Both the position numbers and the translations under genes were made by a program. This document shows positions 51,986-60,816 of a DNA stretch of 64,000 nucleotides, piece after piece. The notes under the pieces are model-generated. The model was not told the origin of the DNA and searched no databases. It saw nothing but the letters and a program-made list of their open reading frames with translations. The DNA lies in contig CAMEBF010000001.1 of assembly GCA_945912145.1 (NCBI GenBank), positions 62,001 to 126,000 on the forward strand, written 5' to 3'. How positions within the stretch are numbered: position 1 is the stretch's first letter; every line of letters starts with the position of its first letter. This DNA comes from an uncultured Clostridia bacterium. Lineage in GTDB: Bacteria; Bacillota; Clostridia; Oscillospirales; Acutalibacteraceae.

Positions 51986-53344
51986 ATGAACATTATTGTG
52001 GCCGGCTGCGGTAAAATCGGAAAAACCATTCTTAACAGTCTCATGGCTGAAGGACATGATGTCGTCGCGCTCGATTCCGATCCGATGGTCATTGAGGAGA
52101 TTACAAATATCTACGACGTGATGGCGATCTGCGGTAACTGCGCCGATTGCGGCACTCTTGAAGAGGCCGGTGTTGCACACGCCGAATTGTTCGTCGCCGT
52201 CAGCGGGTCGGACGAACTGAATATGCTCAGTTGCTTTATCGCCAAAAAAATGGGCGCCGAGCATACCATTGCGCGTATCCGCAATCCCGAATATAACGAA
52301 CGCAGCATCGGTTTTCTGCGTCAGCAGCTTGATCTGTCGATGTCGCTGAATCCCGAATTGCTCGCTGCCGGAGAGCTTTTCAATATCCTGAAACTGCCGT
52401 CCGCCGTGAAAATTGAGAGCTTTTCAAGACGCAATGTCGAAATGATTGAAATGCGTCTGAAAGAGGGCTCGCCGCTCGACGGCGTGATGCTCAGTGATCT
52501 GCAGGCGAAATATAAAGCGAAAGTGCTCATCTGCGTTGTGCAGAGAGGGGAGACGGTCTATATTCCCGACGGTCGCTTTGTGCTGCACAGCGGTGATAAA
52601 ATCGGCTTGACAGCCGCGCCGACGGAGATTCAGAAGCTGCTTAAAGGCTTGGGTGTGCTGCAAAAGCAATCAAAATTCGTTATGATTCTCGGCGGCAGCA
52701 GAACGGCGTATTACCTAGCGAAAATGCTGATCAGTGCCGGCGCGTCGGTGAAGATTATCGAAAGCAATCCCGAGCGTTGCCGCGAACTGTGTGAAAAACT
52801 GCCGAAAGCGATGATCATTCAGGGAGACGGCGCACAGCAGGAACTGTTGCTTGAAGAAGGTCTTCGCCGTCTGGACGCCTTTGTCGCGCTGACGGGTATG
52901 GATGAAGAAAACATTCTCATCTCCATTTTTGCGGCGGCAAACTGCGTACCGAAAGTCATTTCCAAGGTCAACCGGAGCGAATTGGGTCTGATGGCGGAAC
53001 GGTTGGGACTCGACTGCATAGTTTCTCCGAAAAATATCACATCCGATATTCTGGTGCGCTATGCACGTGCTCTCGAAAATTCCAAGGGCAGCAATGTTGA
53101 GACGCTCTATAAGCTGATGGACGGCCGGGTGGAAGCATTGGAATTTAACGTGCATCCCGAATCGGAGCTGACCGATACGCCGCTGAAAGATTTGCATTTT
53201 AAGAAAAATATACTGATTGCCGGAATTATTCGTGGGCGTAAGACGATTATCCCCGGCGGTGACGATGTGATTCTGCCTGGTGATCGCGTGATCGTCATCG
53301 CGACGGATCAGCGTCTGCACGATCTGTCGGATATTCTCAAATAA
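51986..53344 (+). CDS. trkA: Trk potassium uptake regulatory protein
   Basis: The 452-residue protein holds two RCK units: IIVAGCGKIGKTILNSLMAE (Rossmann 1) with a TrkA-C domain, then VMILGGSRTAYYLAKMLISA (Rossmann 2) with a second TrkA-C. It gates the TrkH channel in response to nucleotides. The ATG at 51986 matches the family start; the upstream in-frame codons start inside the promoter. trkH follows after 13 bp. Confidence 0.95.
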   Translation: MNIIVAGCGKIGKTILNSLMAEGHDVVALDSDPMVIEEITNIYDVMAICGNCADCGTLEEAGVAHAELFVAVSGSDELNMLSCFIAKKMGAEHTIARIRNPEYNERSIGFLRQQLDLSMSLNPELLAAGELFNILKLPSAVKIESFSRRNVEMIEMRLKEGSPLDGVMLSDLQAKYKAKVLICVVQRGETVYIPDGRFVLHSGDKIGLTAAPTEIQKLLKGLGVLQKQSKFVMILGGSRTAYYLAKMLISAGASVKIIESNPERCRELCEKLPKAMIIQGDGAQQELLLEEGLRRLDAFVALTGMDEENILISIFAAANCVPKVISKVNRSELGLMAERLGLDCIVSPKNITSDILVRYARALENSKGSNVETLYKLMDGRVEALEFNVHPESELTDTPLKDLHFKKNILIAGIIRGRKTIIPGGDDVILPGDRVIVIATDQRLHDLSDILK

Positions 53345-53357
53345 CGGTGGTACGCTT

Positions 53358-54800
53358 ATGAATCGCAGAATGGTTTTTTATATTCTCGGGCAGATGTTTA
53401 AATCGGCTGCGGCGCTGATGGTGCTGCCGCTGTTGATTTCTCTGCTCTATGGGGAAAAATGCGTCTGGTCGTTTCTCATCACCATTGTCATTGCGCTTGT
53501 CATCGGTGTTCCGCTTGCGTTTTTTTGTAAGACGGAGGATCATGTCATCTATGCCAAAGAGGGTTTCGTGATCGTTGCGCTGGCGTGGTTCGCGCTGTCC
53601 GCAGTCGGTGCTCTGCCGTTCGTTATCAGCCGTGAGATCCCGTCGTATGTTGACGCCTTTTTTGAGACGGTCAGCGGCTTTACAACGACCGGCGCGTCCA
53701 TTCTGACGGATGTCGAAGCCATGAGCCGCGGGCTGCTGTTCTGGCGTAGCTTTACGCATTGGGTCGGCGGTATGGGCGTTCTGGTCTTTATTATGGCGAT
53801 TATTCCCTCGGTTTCCGACCGATCAATTCATATCCTGCGCGCTGAAATGCCGGGGCCTATCGTCGGTAAGATCGTCCCCAGAGCCGGCGATACGGCGAAA
53901 ATTTTGTATCTCATTTATATCGTGCTGACAGCGGTGGAGATCATTTTGCTTGTCATCGGCGGTATGCCCTTGTATGACAGCGTCATTCACGCATTCGGCA
54001 CGGCCGGTACCGGCGGTTTCGGCATTAAGTCTGACAGCATCGCCGGCTACAGCCCGTTTCTGCAATGGGTCATCACGATCTTCATGATGATCTTCGGCGT
54101 GAATTTCAATTTGTATTACCTGCTTTTGCGCAAGCGCGTCAAAGCGGTTTTTAAGAGTGAGGAACTCTGGTTTTATATCGGCATCGCGCTGGTCGCAACG
54201 ATCATTATTACTGTTAAGATCTATCCGCTTTATACAAGTGTAGGGGAATCCCTGCGTTTAGCGTCGTTTCAGGTCGCGTCGATCATCACGACGACCGGTT
54301 ACGCGACGGCGGATTTTAACCTCTGGCCGGAGCTTGCCAAGGCGACGCTGCTTCTGCTGATGTTTACCGGAGCGTGCGCCGGTTCGACGGCAGGCGGTAT
54401 GAAGCTCTCCCGTGTTGTAATGCTCTTTAAGATGATCCGTCGCGAGATCAAGCATATGCTGCATCCGCGCTCGGTCGGTGCAGTCCGTTTTGAGGGGAAA
54501 AAGGTCGAAGACGGCGTACTGAGCAGTGTCGGTTCATATCTGGCACTTTACGTCGTTTGCTTCGTGATGATATTTTTCGTTCTGTGCCTGGAACCGTTCG
54601 ATTTTGAAACGAATTTCAGCGCGGCAGCGGCGTGCTTCAATAACGTTGGCCCCGGCTTTGCCGGCGTCGGTCCGACGGCAAGCTATGCGGACTATTCGGC
54701 GCTGTCAAAAATCGTTCTGTCCGTTGCGATGCTGCTCGGACGACTGGAGATTTATCCGATCCTCTTCGTGCTTTCTCCGTCTACATGGACGAGAAAATAA
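53358..54800 (+). CDS. trkH: Trk potassium channel subunit
   Basis: The 480-residue membrane protein has four pore loops: SGFTTTGASIL, GTAGTGGFGI, ASIITTTGYATAD and NNVGPGFAGVG, giving the Trk/Ktr selectivity filter. It works with TrkA in K+ uptake. Its ATG is 13 bp after the trkA stop. A terminator follows. Confidence 0.96.
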   Translation: MNRRMVFYILGQMFKSAAALMVLPLLISLLYGEKCVWSFLITIVIALVIGVPLAFFCKTEDHVIYAKEGFVIVALAWFALSAVGALPFVISREIPSYVDAFFETVSGFTTTGASILTDVEAMSRGLLFWRSFTHWVGGMGVLVFIMAIIPSVSDRSIHILRAEMPGPIVGKIVPRAGDTAKILYLIYIVLTAVEIILLVIGGMPLYDSVIHAFGTAGTGGFGIKSDSIAGYSPFLQWVITIFMMIFGVNFNLYYLLLRKRVKAVFKSEELWFYIGIALVATIIITVKIYPLYTSVGESLRLASFQVASIITTTGYATADFNLWPELAKATLLLLMFTGACAGSTAGGMKLSRVVMLFKMIRREIKHMLHPRSVGAVRFEGKKVEDGVLSSVGSYLALYVVCFVMIFFVLCLEPFDFETNFSAAAACFNNVGPGFAGVGPTASYADYSALSKIVLSVAMLLGRLEIYPILFVLSPSTWTRK

Positions 54801-54820
54801 GAGAGAATACGGCTTTTTCT

Positions 54821-54850
54821 GACGAATTCTGTAAAGGGATTCGTCTTTTT
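54821..54850 (+). terminator. trkH terminator
   Basis: GACGAAT/ATTCGTC stem followed by TTTTT, with a second small AAAGGCATTTGCCTTT hairpin after it. Confidence 0.75.
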
Positions 54851-54926
54851 ATCTGTAAAGGCATTTGCCTTTTATGTGACAAGATCTTTACTTGTCAATC
54901 ATTTGCATTCCCGGGAGGAGACAAAA

Positions 54927-56306
54927 TTGGAAACGCAATATGAAGAGCGGCTCGGCACGGATAAAATGCTGCCGCTTATCATCCGGATGTCGCTGCCGGC
55001 AGTCGCGGCACAGCTCGTGAACCTGCTCTACAGCGTTGTTGACCGCATCTATATCGGGCATATTGAGGGCATTGGAACCGATGCGTTGGCTGGCGTCGGC
55101 GTCACGTCATCGGTCATTATCCTGATTGCCGCATTCGCGCAGATCGTCGGCGGAGGTGGTGCGCCGCTTGCGTCGATGGCACTCGGCAGGGGAGACCGTG
55201 AAAAAGCCGGAAAAATCCTCGGCAACGGTTTCGTCATGCTCGCTGCCTTTACAGTCGGTACCATACTGCCGGTCTATCTGTTTATGAAGCCGCTGCTGCT
55301 TCTGATCGGCGCATCCGAAGCGACGATCGGCTATGCTGTCTCATACTTGCGGATTTATCTTATCGGTACGTTTTTCGTCCAGATCGCGACGGGTCTCAAC
55401 AGCTTTATCAACGCGCAGGGACGTCCCGGGACGGCGATGCTCTCCGTGATGATCGGAGCGGCGCTGAACATCGCTCTCGATCCGCTTTTTATCTTCGTTT
55501 TTGATATGGGTGTTGCGGGAGCGGCATTGGCGACCGTCATTTCGCAGTTTTGCAGCGCGCTTTGGATTTTGGTTTTCCTGTTTTCCAAAAAAGCGACACT
55601 TCGCATTGAAAAGGAAAACCTGAAGCCCGACAGAAAAATCATTTCCTCTGTTGTTTCGCTCGGTCTTGCACCGTTTGTCATGGCGAGCACGGAAAGCCTC
55701 GTCGGCTTCGTCCTGAACGGCATGCTCAAGACGTTCGGCGATATTTATGTAAGCGCCCTGACCGTCATGCAGAGCGCGATGCAGATTGTCAGCGTGCCGC
55801 TCAACGGCTTTCAGCAGGGCTTTTCGCCGGTCATCAGCTATAATTTCGGTCATCGCAATCCCGAGAGGGTGAAGTCGGGTTTTCGCATTGCCATGACGGT
55901 CATGTTCAGCGTCAATCTGGTACTTGTCGTTGTGATGATGTGCTTCCCGTCGGTGGCAGCATCGCTCTTTACCAATGATGACGCACTGATTGCGGTCGTC
56001 AAACAGTATATGCCGCTCTTCTTTGCGGGGCTTACCATCTTTGGTCTGCAGCGCGCCTGCCAGAGTATGTTCGTTGCACTCGGTCAGGCGAAGATTTCGC
56101 TTTTCATCGCTCTGCTGCGCAAAGTCTTTTTACTGGTGCCTCTTGCGCTGATTCTGCCGCATTTCTTAGGCGTATCGGGCGTTTATGCAGGAGAAGCGAT
56201 CGCCGACGCGACAGCGGCACTCTGCTGCGTGACGATATTTGCTGTCAGATTCCCGAAAATTCTCAAAACAATCGAGCCTGCGACCGAGAAACCACTTGAC
56301 AAGTGA
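54927..56306 (+). CDS. MATE-family multidrug/sodium antiporter
   Basis: The 459-residue protein has about twelve helices and the MATE pattern (MLPLIIRMSLPAVAAQLVNL, IGHIEGIGTDALAGVGV, INAQGRPGTAMLSVMIGAAL, QGFSPVISYNFG). I place the start at TTG 54927, six bases after GGGAGGAGAC; the in-frame ATG at 54876 has no ribosome site. It exports drugs or metabolites using a cation gradient. The SCIFF promoter overlaps its 3' end. Confidence 0.92.
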   Translation: METQYEERLGTDKMLPLIIRMSLPAVAAQLVNLLYSVVDRIYIGHIEGIGTDALAGVGVTSSVIILIAAFAQIVGGGGAPLASMALGRGDREKAGKILGNGFVMLAAFTVGTILPVYLFMKPLLLLIGASEATIGYAVSYLRIYLIGTFFVQIATGLNSFINAQGRPGTAMLSVMIGAALNIALDPLFIFVFDMGVAGAALATVISQFCSALWILVFLFSKKATLRIEKENLKPDRKIISSVVSLGLAPFVMASTESLVGFVLNGMLKTFGDIYVSALTVMQSAMQIVSVPLNGFQQGFSPVISYNFGHRNPERVKSGFRIAMTVMFSVNLVLVVVMMCFPSVAASLFTNDDALIAVVKQYMPLFFAGLTIFGLQRACQSMFVALGQAKISLFIALLRKVFLLVPLALILPHFLGVSGVYAGEAIADATAALCCVTIFAVRFPKILKTIEPATEKPLDK

Positions 56307-56324
56307 CGGGAACCGTGCTATACT
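56296..56324 (+). promoter_or_regulatory. SCIFF promoter
   Basis: TTGACA (56296-56301), 17-bp spacer, TATACT (56319-56324); it overlaps the MATE gene stop codon. Confidence 0.8.
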
Positions 56325-56362
56325 GAATACCGTAAATCTATACAGAATGGGAGATATGAAAG

Positions 56363-56512
56363 ATGGAAAGAATCAAAACGCTTGATACCCGTAACCTTTG
56401 CGAGAGCGCGAAGAACGGCGGCTGCGGCGAATGCCAGACGTCCTGCCAGTCCGCTTGCAAGACGAGCTGCGGTATCGCCAATCAGCAGTGCGAAAACACC
56501 ACAAACGACTGA
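56363..56512 (+). CDS. SCIFF ranthipeptide precursor
   Basis: The 49-residue peptide carries the conserved core CGECQTSCQSACKTSC near its C-terminus, the six-cysteines-in-forty-five-residues family. It has seven Cys in all (13, 21, 24, 28, 32, 36, 43). GGGAGAT stands before the ATG. The radical SAM maturase next door introduces Cys-to-residue thioether links in characterised members. The family is near-universal in Clostridia; its biological role is unsettled. Confidence 0.97.
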   Translation: MERIKTLDTRNLCESAKNGGCGECQTSCQSACKTSCGIANQQCENTTND

Positions 56513-56528
56513 TTTTTACGGAACAAGG

Positions 56529-56554
56529 ATGCCGCTTTTTCGCGGCATTTTTTT
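56529..56554 (+). terminator. Attenuator between SCIFF and its maturase
   Basis: ATGCCGC/GCGGCAT stem with a T tract. Readthrough would give low maturase levels relative to peptide. Confidence 0.8.
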
Positions 56555-56570
56555 CTGTCACGGAGACTTT

Positions 56571-57953
56571 ATGATTCATCAATATAAACTGAACGGCTAC
56601 GCGATTGTGCTGGACACCTGTTCCGGCTCCGTTCACGCCGTGGACGACGTCGCGTATGACGTTATCGAACTGTATCAGCAGAAAAGCGGGGACGAGATCG
56701 TCGGTCAGATCCTCACAAAATATCAGGATAGGGAGGACGTCACCGAGCAGGACGTCCGTGACTGCATTGAGGACGTGAGAGCGCTCGAAAAGGCCGGAAA
56801 ACTCTTCACGCCGGATACCTTCGCGCCGAAAGCGGACACGTTCAAGGCGAAAAGCGGCAATGTCATCAAGGCACTTTGCCTGCATGTCGCGCATACCTGC
56901 AACCTCAACTGCGCCTATTGCTTCGCGAGTCAGGGTAAATATCACGGCGATAGAGGGCTGATGTCCTTTGAAGTCGGCAAGCGTGCGCTTGATTTCCTGG
57001 TTGAAAATTCGGGCAGCCGGACGAATCTCGAGGTCGATTTCTTCGGCGGCGAGCCGCTGATGAACTGGGACGTCGTCAAACAGCTTGTGGAATATGCGCG
57101 TTCGATAGAAGAGTCGGTGCACAAAAAATTCCGCTTCACGCTCACGACGAACGGCATGCTCATCGACGACGACGTGATCGATTTTGCCAACCGCGAGATG
57201 CATAATGTTGTGTTGAGTTTGGATGGCCGCAAAGAGATTCACGACCGTGTCCGCGTCGATTATGCCGGCAACGGAAGCTGGGAGAAAATCGTCCCGAAAT
57301 TTCAAAAACTGGTTAAAGAGCGCGGCGGTAAGAATTACTATATGCGCGGCACGTTCACGCATGCAAATCCGGATTTCACGAATGATATCAATGTGATGCT
57401 CGATCTGGGCTTTGATCAGCTCAGCATGGAGCCGGTGGTCTGTGCGCCCAACGATGAGGCGGCTCTGACGCAGGACGATCTTCCCATTGTGCTCGAACAG
57501 TACGAATTGCTTGCCAAAGATATGCTGAAACGCAAAAAAGAGGGAAAGCCCTACACCTTTTATCACTATATGATCGACCTGAAAGGCGGCCCGTGCATTT
57601 ATAAACGCATTTCAGGCTGCGGCTCGGGCACGGAGTATATGGCGGTCACGCCTTGGGGAGACTTGTATCCCTGTCACCAGTTTGTCGGCGAAGAGAAATT
57701 TAAGCTCGGCAACATCTGGGACGGCGTCCGGAACGATGCGACGCGTGAGGAATTCCGCAGCTGCAACGTCTACGCCAGACCCGAATGCCGTGACTGTTGG
57801 GCAAAGCTCTACTGCTCCGGCGGTTGCGCGGCAAACGCCTACCACGCGACAGGCTCGATCCGCGGAATCTATGAATACGGCTGCGAGCTGTTCAAAAAGC
57901 GCATGGAGTGCGCCATCATGCTTCAGGTTGCCGAGAGTCTGGAAAACGAATGA
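56571..57953 (+). CDS. scfB: SCIFF radical SAM maturase
   Basis: The 460-residue enzyme has an N-terminal peptide-binding region (~1-95), the radical SAM motif CNLNCAYC, DFFGGEPLMNWDV, and a C-terminal SPASM domain with Cys-rich GDLYPCHQF and CRDCWAKLYCSGGC. This is the normal length for the SCIFF maturase group. It forms thioether crosslinks in the peptide encoded 58 bp upstream. Its stop overlaps the next gene by 4 bases (ATGA). Confidence 0.96.
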   Translation: MIHQYKLNGYAIVLDTCSGSVHAVDDVAYDVIELYQQKSGDEIVGQILTKYQDREDVTEQDVRDCIEDVRALEKAGKLFTPDTFAPKADTFKAKSGNVIKALCLHVAHTCNLNCAYCFASQGKYHGDRGLMSFEVGKRALDFLVENSGSRTNLEVDFFGGEPLMNWDVVKQLVEYARSIEESVHKKFRFTLTTNGMLIDDDVIDFANREMHNVVLSLDGRKEIHDRVRVDYAGNGSWEKIVPKFQKLVKERGGKNYYMRGTFTHANPDFTNDINVMLDLGFDQLSMEPVVCAPNDEAALTQDDLPIVLEQYELLAKDMLKRKKEGKPYTFYHYMIDLKGGPCIYKRISGCGSGTEYMAVTPWGDLYPCHQFVGEEKFKLGNIWDGVRNDATREEFRSCNVYARPECRDCWAKLYCSGGCAANAYHATGSIRGIYEYGCELFKKRMECAIMLQVAESLENE

Positions 57954-59263
57954 AAACGCCGATCGTCGATTTCGTGCAGCAGTACGCCGAAAAAAATATG
58001 ACCCGACTGCATATGCCGGGTCATAAGGGAATGCCGTTTTTAGGCTTTGAAAACCTGGACATCACCGAGGTTAAGGGCGCAGATGCACTTTACGAGGCCG
58101 ACGGGATCATCGCACAAAGCGAAGCGAACGCTTCGGCTTTTTTCGGTACGGCAAAAACGCTCTTCAGCACGGAGGGCTCGTCGCAATGTATCCGCGCCAT
58201 GCTGGCGCTTGCGAAAACGGCAGGGAACAGCGATTGGATTTTAGCGGCGCGGAATTGCCATAAATCGTTTATTACAGGCTGTGCGCTGTTAGGGCTGGAT
58301 ATTCGGTGGCTTTTCGGCGAAGACGAGCAGTATTCGCTTTGTCGCTGTCATGTAACGGCGCAGACCGTTCGCGAAACGCTCAAAAAATGCGAGACAAAGC
58401 CCGTCGCGGTCTATCTCACCTCTCCCGATTATCTGGGAGGAGAGGCGGACATTGCATCGATTGCGGAGATCGCTCATGCGTTCGGCGTTCCGCTTTTAGT
58501 GGATAACGCTCACGGCGCGTATCTGCATTTTCTTAAAACGAGCCGCCACCCGATGGATTTGGGTGCGGATTGCTGCTGCGATTCGGCGCATAAGACGCTT
58601 CCCGTATTGACCGGCGGCGCGTATCTGCATATCCATCGGAATGCACCGCAGGAATTTGTCCAAAACGCAAAAAGAGCCTTGTCGCTTTTTGGTTCGACCA
58701 GTCCGTCTTATCTGATTTTGCAGTCGCTGGATTTATGCAATCGGTATCTTGATGAGGATTATCCGACGAAACTGAACGATTGTATCGAACGTCTTGAAAC
58801 CGTGAAAAACGCTTTACGGAAAAACGGCTGGCAGATCGAAAAAAGCGATCCCCTCAAGCTGACGGTACGCTCAAGCGGATTGGATTTGTCACAGTGTCTC
58901 AGGGAAAATGGCATCGAATGCGAGTACGAAGACCCCGATTTTACGGTGATGATGCTGACGCCGGAGAATCCGTCGGCAGATTTTGACCGCTTGCTGACGG
59001 CATTGGGGCAGAATAACGCTCCTTGCAGTCCGCCGCATCTGCGATTTGCTTTGCCGGAAAAAGTGTTGACTGTCCGCGATGCCATGCTGCGGCAGGGCGA
59101 ATGGGTCAAAACGGAAGACGCCGTCGGCAGGATTGCGGCGTCACCGACAGTCGGCTGCCCGCCTGCCGTTCCCGTCGTTATCAGCGGCGAGAGAATCGGC
59201 GAACAGGTGATTCCCGTTTTTCAGTACTACGGAATCGACAGGGTATTTGTATTAAATGAATAA
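57950..59263 (+). CDS. Orn/Lys/Arg decarboxylase-family PLP enzyme
   Basis: The 437-residue protein is a short-form fold-type I decarboxylase with RLHMPGHKGMPFL, the PLP-lysine motif DSAHKTLPVLTGGAYLH and VDNAHGAYLHFL. Short forms include speA-type arginine and related amino-acid decarboxylases. The ATG overlaps the maturase stop by 4 bases, indicating translation from the SCIFF transcript. A functional link with SCIFF is not known. Confidence 0.88.
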   Translation: MKTPIVDFVQQYAEKNMTRLHMPGHKGMPFLGFENLDITEVKGADALYEADGIIAQSEANASAFFGTAKTLFSTEGSSQCIRAMLALAKTAGNSDWILAARNCHKSFITGCALLGLDIRWLFGEDEQYSLCRCHVTAQTVRETLKKCETKPVAVYLTSPDYLGGEADIASIAEIAHAFGVPLLVDNAHGAYLHFLKTSRHPMDLGADCCCDSAHKTLPVLTGGAYLHIHRNAPQEFVQNAKRALSLFGSTSPSYLILQSLDLCNRYLDEDYPTKLNDCIERLETVKNALRKNGWQIEKSDPLKLTVRSSGLDLSQCLRENGIECEYEDPDFTVMMLTPENPSADFDRLLTALGQNNAPCSPPHLRFALPEKVLTVRDAMLRQGEWVKTEDAVGRIAASPTVGCPPAVPVVISGERIGEQVIPVFQYYGIDRVFVLNE

Positions 59264-59276
59264 ATAATATTAAGAA

Positions 59277-59313
59277 AGCGCACCGAAGATTTTTCTCCGA
59301 TGCGCTGTTTTGA
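59277..59313. terminator. Bidirectional terminator
   Basis: AGCGCACCGAAGA/TCTCCGATGCGCT stem with T-rich sequence on both sides, between two convergent genes. Confidence 0.7.
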
Positions 59314-59321
59314 TTTGTTTA

Positions 59322-60563
59322 TTATTGTTTTGCGCCGTTGTCAAACATTTCGAGCGCCTTGACGCTGACGGCATAGCAGCCCGCCAGACCTTCGAGATTC
59401 ATGTTGTCATAGGTATCTCTTCTGGTGTGGTAATAGTCCTCAAGCTTGTGGTTAAGACCCGTTACGCCGGTTGCGCGGAAGCCTGCCTGGGCGAATGCTG
59501 CGGAGTCCGTCGCGCCGCCGAGAGGCGGAACCCAACCCTTTTTGCAGGGGATTTTCAGTTCGGCAGCCGCTTCCATAAAGAGATCGGAAACGTCCTTATC
59601 CGCTTTGACGGTGCCGTTCAGATCACGGTAGTTCGTCATCAGGAATTTCGGGTCATGGATCGTATCATACGAGAAGATGAATGTCGGAACATCGTCAAAT
59701 TCGCCTTTGTGCTGTTCGCACCATGCCTTCGCGCCGCGCAGACCCGCTTCTTCGGATCCGGTCAGAACAACGCCGATCTCGGTATTTTCAAGCGTGATGC
59801 CCTCGTCATGAAGCGCTTTGAGAATGGCGATGCCCATGTAGCAACCGGAGAGGTTGTCGTTCGCGCCGTCAACGACTCGTTTGGTGTTGACCATCCAATA
59901 GAGACCGACAAGGAACGGTACGAAGACAAGACCGACAAGAGCCGCCTTGAAAAGGGAAGACGAGGTATCGATCAGTCCGAAGCCAAGGCCGTTTTTCACC
60001 ATGCTGATGATGGAAAGGACAATGTAATAGACTGCGCCGACGCCGCAGAGGATTGCGTGACCCTCAAAGCCGACACCGCCGAGCTTGTAGTTGACGGGCC
60101 ATTCCCAGGCCGCGTCGGGGTGACCGTTGAAGATGATGCGGCGTTTGGTTTCTCCCGAGCATTTTTTGATGGCGGTTACGTTATGTCCCGTTTTTTCGGG
60201 GAAAAGGGGATCGAGTGCTTTTTTGTAGAAGCCGAATTGCAGCAGAACGAGCACAAGACCGGCGAGAATCAGAATCAGCGAAGCGATCGGGAATACGAAA
60301 AACAGCGGGATCGCTACGAGCACGAAGGTGATCGTAAAGTAAATCCAGCCGAAGAAAGAACCGGGATTCTCTTGGAACGATTCCACATCGGCGCGTTCGC
60401 AGCCGCAGTCCTTTTTGAGAACATCGGCCATGTATTCGCAGGCCTGCTGCTCACCCTTGGAACCGGGGTCGCGCTTCTCGAAGTCCTTACAGATATGCGT
60501 GATTTCGTCGAGCATATACTGCGCCGCTTCGTCCTTTTTGTTGATGATTTTTTCAAGATTCAT
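59322..60563 (-). CDS. M28-family metallopeptidase with integral-membrane insert
   Basis: The 413-residue protein has the M28 zinc ligands in FNGHPDA, DGANDNLSG, GSEEAGLRGA and SYDTI, and a late NHKLEDYYHTRRDT. Two hydrophobic blocks, one early (~75-115) and one between the first and second ligands (~175-230), suggest it is inserted in the membrane. Family members are aminopeptidases. GAGGAGG precedes the ATG at 60563; 65 upstream in-frame codons are AT-rich and non-coding. Confidence 0.85.
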   Translation of the reverse strand: MNLEKIINKKDEAAQYMLDEITHICKDFEKRDPGSKGEQQACEYMADVLKKDCGCERADVESFQENPGSFFGWIYFTITFVLVAIPLFFVFPIASLILILAGLVLVLLQFGFYKKALDPLFPEKTGHNVTAIKKCSGETKRRIIFNGHPDAAWEWPVNYKLGGVGFEGHAILCGVGAVYYIVLSIISMVKNGLGFGLIDTSSSLFKAALVGLVFVPFLVGLYWMVNTKRVVDGANDNLSGCYMGIAILKALHDEGITLENTEIGVVLTGSEEAGLRGAKAWCEQHKGEFDDVPTFIFSYDTIHDPKFLMTNYRDLNGTVKADKDVSDLFMEAAAELKIPCKKGWVPPLGGATDSAAFAQAGFRATGVTGLNHKLEDYYHTRRDTYDNMNLEGLAGCYAVSVKALEMFDNGAKQ

Positions 60564-60752
60564 ACAAGTGCCTCCTCTTTTATTCCGGGGATATTCTCCG
60601 CCGAATATAAAAATATAAATAAATATAGCATAAAAGAAAACGACAGTTGTCACAAAAAAGTCAGAAAACCGTGAATTTTTTGTTAATATGTCAGATTCTT
60701 CCGATTGTCTCGGTACGATAACAAAAAAAATCCTAAAAAAACGGCAATGGAC

Positions 60753-60781
60753 TTGCATAATGATAAAGTTTATGGTATGAT
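60753..60781 (+). promoter_or_regulatory. Promoter of the YfhO-like gene
   Basis: TTGCAT (60753-60758), 17-bp spacer, TATGAT (60776-60781). Confidence 0.65.
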
Positions 60782-60816
60782 AAACCTATATATGCGAACA
60801 GAAAGGATCGATACCA

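Noticed and set aside
59310-60674. Plus-strand open frame of 454 codons
   Set aside because: Antisense to the M28 peptidase, whose zinc-ligand motifs are intact.
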